Shown here one piece after another: positions 46,180 to 54,562 of a DNA stretch of 64,000 nt. The translations under genes were made by a program, and so were the position numbers. Source of the stretch: Saccharomonospora sp. CUA-673 (lineage in GTDB: Bacteria > Actinomycetota > Actinomycetes > Mycobacteriales > Pseudonocardiaceae); contig NZ_MKKE01000011.1 of the NCBI RefSeq assembly GCF_001942305.1, positions 1-64,000 on the forward strand, in the 5' to 3' direction. Each line of letters begins with the position of its first letter. Within the stretch, counting starts at the first letter, position 1. Under the pieces are notes generated by a model that had not been told where the DNA came from, did no database searches, and worked only from the letters and a program-made list of their open reading frames with translations.

Positions 46180-47373
46180 TTACGCGGACTGATCTCCCTT
46201 CCGCTTCCGCGTGCGAGCGTCCTTGTCCATCGGGACTACTTTCTCGCCGTCGACGAGCTTGGACAGCAGTCCCGCGATTTCCTTGTCTCGGCCCTTGGCC
46301 GCGTGCTGATAGCGCATCGCCGCGCCGGGGGTCGAGTGCCCGAGTCGGGCCATGAGTTCGGCCAGCGTCGCGCCGGTCGACGCGGCCAACACCGCGCCGG
46401 TGTGGCGCAGGTCGTGAAAGCGCAGATCCTCCCGGCTGGCTGCCTTACGGGCGCGAGACCACACCTTGTAGAGCGCTGAACCCTGCATGTGTTTGGCGGG
46501 GTCGCCAGCTGACGGAAAGAGGAGATCGCTGCGGCCGGCGACGTTGTCACGCAGGTGATCCTTGACCATCGGCAGTAGGTGCGGCGGGATGTTCACCGGC
46601 CGCTTGCCCGCATCGGACTTCGGGTCCTTGACCTTCATGCCCGTTTTCGTCGAGACGACGCCGCGTCGGACGTACAGCACGCCGTTGGTGACATCGACGT
46701 CCGACCGTCGCAGCTCCGACAGTTCGCCGAAGCGCAGGGCACACCATGCCGCGAGCATGACCATCACCTTGTATCGGGCGGGAATCGCCGTGACGATCGT
46801 TTCTAGCTCAGCCAGCGACGCCGGCCGAATGTGTTTCACGCGCTTGGCCTGCCCAGCTCCACGTACGCGGCACGGGTTGGCGTCCACGACCTCTTCACTG
46901 ATCGCCGTGTTGAAGATCGTCCGCAGTAAGCCGTAGGTGTGGGCGCGAGTGGTCGGCCGGTCTGGGTCCCGGAGTAGTTTCGTGTGCCACTCGCGGACCG
47001 CGGCGGGCTTGATCGAGGTTACGGGGGAGTCCCCGAAGGTGGGGAGAATGTAGTCGGTGAGCAGTTGCTCGTAGTGCTCGCGCGTGGTGTCGGCGAGGTC
47101 GCGATCCTCTAGCCAGGCTGTCGCGTACTGGCGCAGTGTCAGCGGGTTCTGTTCCGTCTCCTTCGGCGGTAGCCACGCGCCCCGCAGGATCTCCGACCGC
47201 CGCAGCGAGAGCCATGCATCCGCGTCGCCGTAGGTGTCGAACGTCAGCGGACGTCCCTCCGGCGTGCGCGCGTTGTAGGTACGTCCGTCCGGACCCTGGT
47301 AGCGGGCTTGGAACCGTCCTGATGGCAGCTCGCGGACGCTGCCGAAGTACCGCTTAGGTCGTTTGCGTGCCAT
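46180..47373 (-). CDS. int: Tyrosine recombinase/integrase of the element
   Basis: 397 aa. An arm-binding N-terminus (RYFGSVRELPSGRFQARY) and a core-binding SAM-like domain (residues 75-160) precede the catalytic domain with Arg214, His320-x2-Arg323, His346 and nucleophile Tyr355. It recombines attP with the tRNA-Val 3' end. Located at the right end, its start is 156 bp from attR, with arm sites between. Intact and probably active. Confidence 0.94.
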   Translation of the reverse strand: MARKRPKRYFGSVRELPSGRFQARYQGPDGRTYNARTPEGRPLTFDTYGDADAWLSLRRSEILRGAWLPPKETEQNPLTLRQYATAWLEDRDLADTTREHYEQLLTDYILPTFGDSPVTSIKPAAVREWHTKLLRDPDRPTTRAHTYGLLRTIFNTAISEEVVDANPCRVRGAGQAKRVKHIRPASLAELETIVTAIPARYKVMVMLAAWCALRFGELSELRRSDVDVTNGVLYVRRGVVSTKTGMKVKDPKSDAGKRPVNIPPHLLPMVKDHLRDNVAGRSDLLFPSAGDPAKHMQGSALYKVWSRARKAASREDLRFHDLRHTGAVLAASTGATLAELMARLGHSTPGAAMRYQHAAKGRDKEIAGLLSKLVDGEKVVPMDKDARTRKRKGDQSA

Positions 47374-47390
47374 CCCCGCTGCTCCGTCTC

Positions 47391-47410
47391 GTGCCAGTAA
47401 CGTGCCAGAT
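47391..47410. promoter_or_regulatory. Right pair of arm-type integrase sites
   Basis: GTGCCAGTA (47391-47399) and GTGCCAGAT (47402-47410), 11 bp apart as in the left pair and in the same orientation. They overlap the integrase promoter region, so integrase or Xis binding may also control int transcription. Confidence 0.65.
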
Positions 47411-47528
47411 TGACAGTACTCTGAAGGGTACTTCGTTCCACGTTGTTCCGGCGTTACTGTTTCGAGAAATAGCAGGTCAGAACGGCATTCCTGCTGGTCT
47501 ACTCAGATGCGCTCAACGTATGGCGTAT

Positions 47529-47555
47529 CTGGTTCGAACCCAGCTGCGCCCACCC
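47529..47555. repeat. attR: right 27-bp attachment repeat
   Basis: Identical to 38397-38423. The rest of the tRNA is absent here, so this is the copy displaced by integration and marks the right edge of the element. Confidence 0.92.
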
Positions 47556-47692
47556 TTTTGACTTGAACTGCGGAAACGCGGGTCCGTGCACGGCGCGGCG
47601 CGGGTTTGAACGCACCGCTCATGATCCCGTGGCAGTTCAGGTAGGCGGCGGTCGGCGCGAGGCCGAGCGGCGAGCAGGGCGAGGGACGGCCG

Positions 47693-48142
47693 GTGAACGT
47701 ACGCGCGACCAGGAGTGGCGTTCGTCGTCCGTGGCACCTGTGGCTCGTGGCCATCGCGGTGTTCGCGCTGTACGTCGGCGGTGCTCGTGACTATCTGCTC
47801 ATCCTGGCCCAGTCCTCCGACTACATCCGGGGACAGTTCGGCCCGGACGGCCTCACGTATTTCGCCGACTATCCGTTCGTGCTGCGGATCGTCTGGACGA
47901 TCAACATCCTCGGCGGGCTGATCGCCCCGGTGCTCCTCGTGCTGCGCCATCGTTGGGCACTTGCCGCAGCGCTGGTCGCGACGGCGGCACAGGTGGTGCT
48001 CCTCGTGACGACGTTCGCCTTCCTCGACCGGTGGGCGATGCTCGGTTCGGCGACGTCCTGGTTCGACATCGGCGTCGGAGTCGCGACGGCGCTGTTCGCT
48101 GCGTACTGCTGGGCGGTCCGGCGCCGCGGATGCCCGCGATGA
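47693..48142 (+). CDS. Hypothetical membrane protein, four segments
   Basis: 149 aa. Hydrophobic segments at about residues 14-30, 62-84, 88-108 and 118-142 (LWLVAIAVFALYVGG, IVWTINILGGLIAPVLLVL, ALVATAAQVVLLVTTFAFL, IGVGVATALFAAYCWA). No family recognised. First gene outside the element. GTG start with GAGGGA upstream. Confidence 0.65.
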   Translation: MNVRATRSGVRRPWHLWLVAIAVFALYVGGARDYLLILAQSSDYIRGQFGPDGLTYFADYPFVLRIVWTINILGGLIAPVLLVLRHRWALAAALVATAAQVVLLVTTFAFLDRWAMLGSATSWFDIGVGVATALFAAYCWAVRRRGCPR

Positions 48143-48264
48143 GCAGGCGGTCGTCGGCGTAGAGGTCGAACAGCACGCCTGCGCGGTCGGGCCGGTCGAT
48201 GCCACGATCCGGTCAGCACCGCCCGTCGGGTGTTGATCACGCCGGCGATGATGTCGTCGACGGC

Positions 48265-48291
48265 GTCGGCTGGCGATGCCGAAGGCGTGGC
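48265..48291. repeat. 27-bp copy of the 3' end of the oxidoreductase gene at 53118
   Basis: Identical to 53121-53147, where it encodes the C-terminus HAFGIAS. Here it lies in 48143-48313, which otherwise holds only broken minus-strand reading (VDDIIAGVINTRRAVLT, and LFDLYADDRLLIAG in another frame). It is probably the remnant of a decayed gene. Confidence 0.5.
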
Positions 48292-48313
48292 CACGGGCGT
48301 CATGCCGAGTCGA

Positions 48314-50102
48314 TTACATCCGCTCGGGGGCCGTGATGCCGAGAAGTCCGAGGCCTTGTTCCAGCGTGCGTGCGGTCAGTTGGCACAGTGCGAGCCGGTT
48401 TTCCCTCAGCTCGTCGCTGTCGGCCTTGAGCACGGGGCAGGCTTCGTAGAACTCGGAGAACGCGCGGGCAAGTGTGTAGAGGTAGCCCGCGAGGCGGTGC
48501 GGTTCGAGCGATTCGGCGACCGCGTCGAGCGTGGCATCCAATTCGTCGAGCAGGAGCGACAACGCGCGTTCCTGCGGTTCGAGTGACAGGGACGGCTGGA
48601 AGCGGGCTTCGCCATTGCCGGCCTCGGCGGCCTTGCGCTGGATCGACTTGATCCGGGTGTGCATGTATTGCAGGTAGACGCCGGTTGCGCCGGTGAAGGA
48701 GACCATGCGGTCGACATCGAACGCGTAGTCCTTGGTGCGCACCGTGGACAGCTCGGCGTACTTGACCGCGCCGACACTTGCGGTGTCGGCGATCTCGTGG
48801 AGGTCGGCCTTGTCGAGGTCGGGCTCCTTCGCCGTGACGATCTCCTGAGCCCTGCGGAGGGCGTCGTCGAGGAGGTCGGCGAGCTTGACCGTGCCGCCCG
48901 AGCGGGTCTTGAACGGCTTGCCGTCGCTGCCCAGCACCGTGCCGAACTGGACGTGCACCACGTCCTGGTCGGTCAGCCAGCCGGCCCTGCGGGCGACGCG
49001 GAAGATCATGTCGAAGTGCTGCGCCTGTCGGGCGTCCACCACGTACAGCGCACGGGTGCCTTGAGCTCCTGCAGCCGGTAGCGAATCGTCGCCAGGTCGG
49101 TCGCGCCGTAGCCGTAGCCGCCGTCGCGCTTGCGGACGAGCAGCGGCACCCGGTCGCCGCTGGGGCCGAGGATGTCGTCGAAGAAGACGACCAGCGCTCC
49201 TTGGCTCTCCTCGACGATGCCCTTGCGCTGGAGCTCGTCGACGACGTCGTCGAGCAGCGGGTTGTAGCGGGACTCGCCGGCCAGGTCGTCGTGGTTGAGC
49301 AGAACCCCGAGTCGGTCGTAGATCCGCTGGAACGCGATCTCCGATTCCTTGACGATCTCGCGCCACGCTTCGACCGTCTCGTCGTCGCCGGCCTGCAGCG
49401 CCACGACACGGTGCTGCGCGCGCTCCTTGAACGCCTCGTCCGCGCCGAACTCGGCGCGGGCCGCGCGGTAGAGCGCATCCAATGCCGACGTCGCGTCCTC
49501 ACGCTCGTCCTGGTCGACCTCGGTGTTGCGCCACGTCGCCTCGGGGTGCTCGAAGATGTACTGGATCAGCATCCCGAACTGCGTGCCCCAGTCGCCGACA
49601 TGGTTCTGGCGGATGACCTCGCGCCGAGGAAGCCCAGCACGCGGACGAGCGCGTCCCCGACGAGCGTCGACCGAAGGTGCCCGACGTGCATCTCCTTGGC
49701 GATGTTGGGCGCCGAGTAGTCGACCGTCACGACCTGACCGGCTTGACTCTGGGGCACCCGTAGACGCTCATGGCTTGAGCGCCGCCCGAGCTGTTCCACG
49801 ATCGCCGAATCGGTCACGTTGATGTTCAGGAACCCGGGGCCCGACAGCTCGACCTCGGTGATCCAGGGCACGCTCTCGAGATGAGGACGGAGGCTCTCGG
49901 CGAGGTCGCGCGAGTTCTGGCCCGCCTTCTTTGCGAGGGACAGCGCGACGTTGGACTGAAAATCAGCGTGGTCGGATCGGCGCACCAACGGGTCCTGACC
50001 GGCGAGTTCGGCAGGCAACTCGGCGGCCATCGCCGCGGACACCGCCTGCTCCACCTCGGACACCAATGAGCGCACCTGCTCCACCACGTCCCAACCCTTC
50101 AC
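48314..50102 (-). CDS. argS: Arginyl-tRNA synthetase, two frameshifts
   Basis: About 596 aa. Class I synthetase with the HIGH motif as HVGH in NIAKEMHVGHLRSTLVGD, N-terminal Add1 domain, KMSKS region replaced by DGKPFKTRSGGTVKL as usual for ArgS, and the anticodon-binding C-terminus (YLYTLARAFSEFYEACPVL). The frame breaks near 49621 (FLGA then VIRQNHVGDWG) and near 49060 (QELK then TRALYVV), one base missing in each. As an essential gene this points to sequencing error. Confidence 0.94.
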
Positions 50103-50199
50103 GTCAACTCGAAGAGGACACCGGTCCTGCTCAGTGTGCCGGGCCGCCCAGGGATTCGGCCCGTGGTTTTCAGTCGACGCCGAGCCGCTTGCTACCCAG

Positions 50200-50484
50200 T
50201 CAGTCGAACCCCAGCCAGACGTGCCAGCAGGCGTGGCAGTCGAACACCGCCGGCTGTTCGCGTCGACGTCGGCGGGGTGCCGTCAGCGGCCGTCCGCACA
50301 GCGCCTCGATCGTCGTGTCGGCCGGCGGTTGGTCGGCCGTGCCGCCGATGTGTCGCACGCCGGAGACGACCGGCCGCCACCCCGGCACCGTGTCGAGGTC
50401 CGGCGCATCCGGGTCGGCCTCGATCGGCCATCCGTCCGGGCCGATCGTGACAAGGGTGCCGTCGTAACGGCAGTGCTTGGCCAT
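50200..50484 (-). CDS. Small CxxCW protein, chromosomal paralogue
   Basis: 94 aa from the ATG at 50484. Paralogue of 44051-44332 inside the integrative element (TIGPDGWPIEADPDAPDLD, GVRHIGGTADQ, CHACWHVWLG). It is divergent from the small-protein/DUF6879/XRE cluster. The pattern of Cys and His suggests a zinc-binding module. Function unknown. Confidence 0.68.
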   Translation of the reverse strand: MAKHCRYDGTLVTIGPDGWPIEADPDAPDLDTVPGWRPVVSGVRHIGGTADQPPADTTIEALCGRPLTAPRRRRREQPAVFDCHACWHVWLGFD

Positions 50485-50686
50485 GGCGTTCACGGACCCG
50501 ATGCTTCGCCACGACACCTCACGTTGCAATAGAATCTGTAGAATCGTGTTGCAAGTTCACCCGTAAAGCGCCCAGCTGTGACACTGTGTGGTTCGCGGCG
50601 TGGGGTCGTGTGGCCCGTATGGGCGATGGTCAGGAGTTGTGATTCCATGGATTCTGTGGATTCCACAAGGATGCGGAGGGTATCCC

Positions 50687-50893
50687 ATGAAGCTGACGCA
50701 CCTCGGCACGACATCGAAGAACGGCGGATGTCCGGAGCTGTACGCCACCGACCGCGGTACCTACATCGTGCAAGGCGCACGGGTGACCGACCCGGAGGCA
50801 CTGGCGACACTGCGGGAGCGTGGCCTGCCGGAGCACGAGACCGCCGTCGAGATTCCGCAGGCTCTGCTGCGGTTCGCGCCGGAGAGCGCATGA
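50687..50893 (+). CDS. Small conserved actinobacterial protein (XRE/DUF6879 cluster)
   Basis: 68 aa: KLTHLGTTSKNGGCPELYAT, then YIVQGARVTDPEALATL and ETAVEIPQALLRF. This small-protein type is typically found upstream of a DUF6879 gene and an XRE regulator in actinomycetes, resembling the small partner of WhiJ-like regulators. GCGGAGGG precedes the ATG. It overlaps the next gene by four bases. Confidence 0.72.
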   Translation: MKLTHLGTTSKNGGCPELYATDRGTYIVQGARVTDPEALATLRERGLPEHETAVEIPQALLRFAPESA

Positions 50894-51414
50894 CGGTGCG
50901 CCGTCACGGCCCCGACGAGCTGGGCGCGGTGTTGGCGGGCGTGCGCCGCTCGTCGTGACGCTGGGAATGTCAGGGCTACTACGCGGTCGATGTTGCCGAG
51001 CTCGACGCGTGGCGCGCCGGACGCATTGTCGAGACCGATGACGACCGTGCCTGGCTGGCCTTCATCGGGCGCCTTCGCGACGCCGGTATCCCGTTCGAAC
51101 GCGTCCGGATGCTCACCGAGCCGCTCACCGACTACCTGCGGTGGATGCTCGACACCACCCACCGCAATGTCGCCGCAGGGGAAGACATCCGCTGGATCGA
51201 GCAGAAGCCGGCACGCCGACTCGGCATGCCCGACTACGACTTCTACATCCTCGACGACGACCGCGTCGCGTTCCTGCGATTCGACGAGGCCACCGACCTG
51301 GTCGGCGTCGACGTCGACGACGATGCCGATATCGTGCGCACGCACCAACACTGGCGCGAGCAGGTGTGGCCGTTGGCCACACGGCACGCCGATTACATCG
51401 CAGGGATCCGGTGA
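50890..51414 (+). pseudogene. DUF6879 family protein with in-frame TGA
   Basis: 174 codons. After LAGVRRSS an in-frame TGA (50956-50958) replaces what is probably Trp, and the frame continues with RWECQGYYAVDVAELDAWRAG and the full DUF6879 core (DDDRAWLAFIGRLRDAGIPF, ADYIAGIR). Unlike other breaks in this window it is a substitution-type change (TGG to TGA), not an indel, so it may be real. Re-initiation at ATG 51109 would give a 101-aa form. It overlaps the XRE gene by GTGA. Confidence 0.7.
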
Positions 51415-52235
51415 GTATCGACAAGCGACAACTCGCGCTCGCGGACACACTGCGCAGCATCCGCGAACGCGCCGGTTACCGCACCGGCAAGGACTTCGCC
51501 GAACGCATCGGCTGGCAGACCTCGAAGGTCTCCCGCATCGAGAACGGCCGGACACTGCCCAGTGATGCGGACATCGCAGCATGGACCGACGCGGCCGGTG
51601 TCGACGACGACGTGCTCACGGCGCTCCGCGACGAGGTTCGCGAACTGCGCCTCGAGCGTGATCGTTGGAAGGCGCGTCTGCGACGCGGCCACGCGGACGT
51701 GCAGCGCGACACCGCCGAGACCGAGCGCACCGCGACGACAATCACGATGGTCGAACTCCTCCTCGTCCCCGGTCTCGTCCAGACGCCCGACTACGCCCGG
51801 CGCGTGTTCGAGCTCGCCGCCGAGATGCACGGCACCCGACGCGACACCGATGCGGCCGTCCGCGAACGCATCCGCCGTCAGGACGTGCTCTACGACCCGG
51901 CGAAGCGGGTCGAACTGCTCATCGGGGAAGCAGCGCTACGTCACCCCGTCGGCAGTCCGGCCACGATGCGCGCCCAGTGCGACCGCATCGCCAACCTCGC
52001 CGGCCTCGCTCATGTCCGCCTCGGCATCATCCCGATCGATGCCGAGCTACCCACGATCACCCTGCACGGCTACACGATCCTCGACGATCTCGTGCAGATC
52101 GAGATCAACCACACCGACGTCGTGGCAACCACAACCGACGACGTCGACCTCTACCGTCGTATCACCACCGAGCTGTGGTCCGTCGCCGTCGAAGGTGACG
52201 ATGCGCGGTCGATCCTCTCGCGCGCCGCGGCGTGA
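51411..52235 (+). CDS. XRE-family regulator with DUF5753 domain
   Basis: 274 aa. N-terminal helix-turn-helix (TLRSIRERAGYRTGKDFAERIGWQTSKVSRIENG), then the actinobacterial DUF5753 domain (LLLVPGLVQTPDYARRVFE ... RQDVLYDPAKRVELLIGEAALRH ... TITLHGYTILDDLVQIEINH). Such regulators act with the small protein and DUF6879/DUF397 partners in development and secondary metabolism. Coupled to the preceding gene. Confidence 0.88.
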   Translation: MSIDKRQLALADTLRSIRERAGYRTGKDFAERIGWQTSKVSRIENGRTLPSDADIAAWTDAAGVDDDVLTALRDEVRELRLERDRWKARLRRGHADVQRDTAETERTATTITMVELLLVPGLVQTPDYARRVFELAAEMHGTRRDTDAAVRERIRRQDVLYDPAKRVELLIGEAALRHPVGSPATMRAQCDRIANLAGLAHVRLGIIPIDAELPTITLHGYTILDDLVQIEINHTDVVATTTDDVDLYRRITTELWSVAVEGDDARSILSRAAA

Positions 52236-52288
52236 ACTTCGTCGTAGAACGTGACTCGCGGCAGCCCTTGCACTGCCCGGGTCGGTGC

Positions 52289-52897
52289 TCAGGCGCAGGC
52301 GTCTGTCTGGTGCGCGCCGTAAGTTGCCTGTTCCTCAGTGAACTGTTCTCCAGCGGAGCTGGACAGCTGCTGGATCAGACCCGTGCACGAGAAGGCTGAG
52401 TACTCCAAGTAGTTCTGAGCGGATTCAGCTGCTTGCTCGTTCCAGTCCACGTCGAGGGTGTCGACAGCCTGAATCGCGACATCCTTCGGGTACCCCTCAC
52501 CGGCCGGGCTGGACAATTGCTGGATCAGCCCTTCCTTCGAGAAGGCCGAGAATTCTAGGTAGCTTTCGGCCGACCGGACCGCTTGCTGTACCTGCGGGGG
52601 TAGTTGAGGTTCGGCAGGCTGCTCCACAGTCGTCGGTTCCGCTTCGACAAGCTGCTCCGAAGTCTCCGGTTCCGTGGCCGAGGTCTCCTGGACAACTACT
52701 TCCTGCTCACTCGTGCCGCTATCGGCCGACACGTTCGGTCCCGAGTCTTCGTCCTCTCCGGTGGCCACTCCGATGACGATGAACAATCCGACAAGACCAC
52801 CGAGAACCCACGGCCACTTGCGGCGCCGTTTTTGATGTTGCTGCGGTGGCTGATCGATCGACTGTTGTGGGTAGGGGGATTCGTTCGGAGCAGACAT
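52289..52897 (-). CDS. Membrane protein with two Ltp repeats
   Basis: 202 aa. Pro/Gln-rich N-terminus, one membrane helix (WPWVLGGLVGLFIVIGVATG), an acidic Glu/Thr linker, then two copies of the Ltp domain (SAESYLEFSAFSKEGLIQQL and SAQNYLEYSAFSCTGLIQQL, each about 45 residues). Ltp of Streptococcus phage TP-J34 blocks phage DNA injection; in actinobacteria these domains are common and mostly untested. A role in superinfection exclusion is possible. AAGGGA precedes the ATG. Confidence 0.8.
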   Translation of the reverse strand: MSAPNESPYPQQSIDQPPQQHQKRRRKWPWVLGGLVGLFIVIGVATGEDEDSGPNVSADSGTSEQEVVVQETSATEPETSEQLVEAEPTTVEQPAEPQLPPQVQQAVRSAESYLEFSAFSKEGLIQQLSSPAGEGYPKDVAIQAVDTLDVDWNEQAAESAQNYLEYSAFSCTGLIQQLSSSAGEQFTEEQATYGAHQTDACA

Positions 52898-53117
52898 CAG
52901 TGAGTCCCTTCGCGAGTTGCCACGTACGACGTCGCTCCGTGTGTGGAACTTGTGAGCTGCGGTTATCGGAATACGTACCGGATCGTGTTGCTGCCGTGAC
53001 CGTAGTACCGGCTTTCTGGCCGGCATTTTCACGCTCTAACGGCAGATGATCGTGTACGGCGCCACGAGCGCGTCGGGGCGCTGGCCGGCGGCATCGTCAT
53101 CCTTGTGTCGCCGGCGG

Positions 53118-53753
53118 TTATCGGCTGGCGATGCCGAAGGCGTGGCCGATGGTCGAGGGGTCCTGCGCCAGTCGCAGCAACGCTGCCGCCAGGTCCGGAC
53201 GGCGGGTGCTGCAGTCGCGGGCGTTGTCCTCGAGGACGAGTTCGAATTCGCCCGGGTGGTCGGCGTCGCTGAGCGGGCCCGGGCGCACGATCGTCCACTC
53301 GCACCAGTGCCGAGCCCGGCGGAGCGTGGCCTCCATCGCCGCCAGGTCGGCGAACACGCGCCGGCCAGCCCATCGCACGTAGCCCATGAACACGCGCCGG
53401 GGTAGCGGTTCGGCCGTGCTGGACCACAACAACGGTGCCGCCGACGTGACCAGCAACCGCCGGATGTCATTGCGTCGCATCGCCGCCAGCAGGTGCTCGG
53501 TGCCGCGCCGACACACGGGCAGCGGCTTGTCGAACGACGTGTTGCCCAGCGCCGAGATCACCACGTCGGTGTCGCCGGGCAGGTCGAACTCGCGCTCGCG
53601 GAAGATGTCGACCTGGCGCACCTGCACGCCGTCGGGCGCGGAATACCGGCCGGCATCGCGCACCAACGCCGTGACCCGGTGTCCGGCGTCGATCGCCTGC
53701 GCCACGACCTGCCGGCCGGTTCCACCCGAGGCTCCCGCGACGACGACATGCAT
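53118..53753 (-). CDS. NAD(P)-binding SDR-like oxidoreductase
   Basis: 211 aa atypical short-chain dehydrogenase. Nucleotide motif VVVAGASGGTGRQVVAQA, then VVISALGNTSFDKP and LVTSAAPLLW. It resembles NmrA/flavin-reductase-like proteins that sense or use NADPH. Divergent from the padR gene with shared operators, so it is the likely PadR target. Last residues HAFGIASR are duplicated as DNA at 48265. Confidence 0.85.
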   Translation of the reverse strand: MHVVVAGASGGTGRQVVAQAIDAGHRVTALVRDAGRYSAPDGVQVRQVDIFREREFDLPGDTDVVISALGNTSFDKPLPVCRRGTEHLLAAMRRNDIRRLLVTSAAPLLWSSTAEPLPRRVFMGYVRWAGRRVFADLAAMEATLRRARHWCEWTIVRPGPLSDADHPGEFELVLEDNARDCSTRRPDLAAALLRLAQDPSTIGHAFGIASR

Positions 53754-53811
53754 GGCGCACCCTCCGGACTAGTACGGCTTGACTATTCCACGGTAGGGCG
53801 ATCCGGACCCG

Positions 53812-53829
53812 CTAGTCAACATGGACTAG
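53812..53829. promoter_or_regulatory. Candidate PadR operator
   Basis: CTAGTC-AACATG-GACTAG is a perfect inverted repeat with six-base arms, 20 bp before the padR start. A related GACTAG and a GACTAT lie at 53767-53788 near the oxidoreductase start, so both promoters may be bound. Confidence 0.6.
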
Positions 53830-53848
53830 AACGTCGTAGGCTGCGCCC

Positions 53849-54445
53849 ATGACGGCCACCAAGCTCCTGATCCTCGCCTCGCTGCGCGAACTCGGCAGCG
53901 CGCACGGCTACCAGATCCGGCGCGATCTGCAGCACCGCGGAGTCGACGTGTGGGCCAACATCCAGCAGGGCTCGATCTACCACGCGCTGGGCAAGCTCCA
54001 CCGCGACGGCCTCGTGCGCGAGGCGCCCACCACCAAGGGGCCCTCGCGCGGCCCCGCCAGGACCGAGTACGCGATCACCGCCGCCGGCCGGACGGCGTTC
54101 GTCGATTACCTCGAACAGGCGCTGAGCTCCTACGGCGGCGACATCTCCGAGACCATCGCCGGCGTCGGCCTGATGACCGAACTGCCCCGCCGGCGCGTGA
54201 TCGAACTGCTCTCACAACGGGTCGACGGGCTGACCACGTGGCGATCCCAGGTGGTCGACGTCTACGAGGCCAGCGACGAGGACTGGCTCCACCACGTCGA
54301 AGCCATCCGCCTGTGGGCACGCACCGCCGACAGCGCCATCGACTGGACCACCGACCTCATCCACCGCCTCGAACAAGGCGACTACGTCATGGCCGGCGAG
54401 GAAGCCGAGGAAGCTGACGGAGGGGAACGCACCGACGATCGTTGA
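53849..54445 (+). CDS. PadR-family transcriptional regulator
   Basis: 198 aa. N-terminal PadR winged helix (KLLILASLRELGSAHGYQIRRDL ... GSIYHALGKLHRDGLV) and a C-terminal coiled-coil dimer domain. PadR repressors often control detoxification or efflux genes and respond to small aromatic ligands. Likely regulates the divergent oxidoreductase and itself. Confidence 0.9.
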   Translation: MTATKLLILASLRELGSAHGYQIRRDLQHRGVDVWANIQQGSIYHALGKLHRDGLVREAPTTKGPSRGPARTEYAITAAGRTAFVDYLEQALSSYGGDISETIAGVGLMTELPRRRVIELLSQRVDGLTTWRSQVVDVYEASDEDWLHHVEAIRLWARTADSAIDWTTDLIHRLEQGDYVMAGEEAEEADGGERTDDR

Positions 54446-54455
54446 TCGTCGGTGC
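54429..54455. terminator. Hairpin at the end of padR
   Basis: GCACCGACGATC and its exact complement around the loop GTT; the padR stop lies across the loop edge. It separates padR from the convergent exporter operon. Confidence 0.65.
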
Positions 54456-54562
54456 GGTCCTGTCCGCATTCGGGGCGGTGCGCGGGTACGGTGGTTGCTG
54501 CGGGTCCCGCCCACCTCCCCCTCGTGGCGGGACCCGCCCTCACGTCAACGGCCGGCACCTGC

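Larger units (their letters stand above)
38397..47555. mobile_element. 9.1-kb integrative element in tRNA-Val, satellite-like, with lone capsid gene
   Basis: Bounded by a 27-bp direct repeat (38397-38423 and 47529-47555) covering the 3' end of tRNA-Val. Inner features are a tyrosine integrase at the right end, an excisionase-like gene at the left, matching arm-type sites beside both ends, a P-loop replication protein and iteron-like region, an XRE/TPR repressor, and a scaffold-capsid gene pair. No terminase, portal, tail, lysis or conjugation gene is recognised. The gene set suggests a phage satellite that makes its own capsid and relies on a helper phage. A decayed prophage is the alternative, but most of its genes are intact and compact. 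Confidence 0.88.

Noticed and set aside
50200-52235. XRE/DUF6879 cluster considered as a second integrative element or a toxin-antitoxin system
   Set aside because: No integrase, attachment repeat or tRNA boundary is seen, and the gene types match known actinobacterial regulatory clusters rather than a toxin-antitoxin pair.
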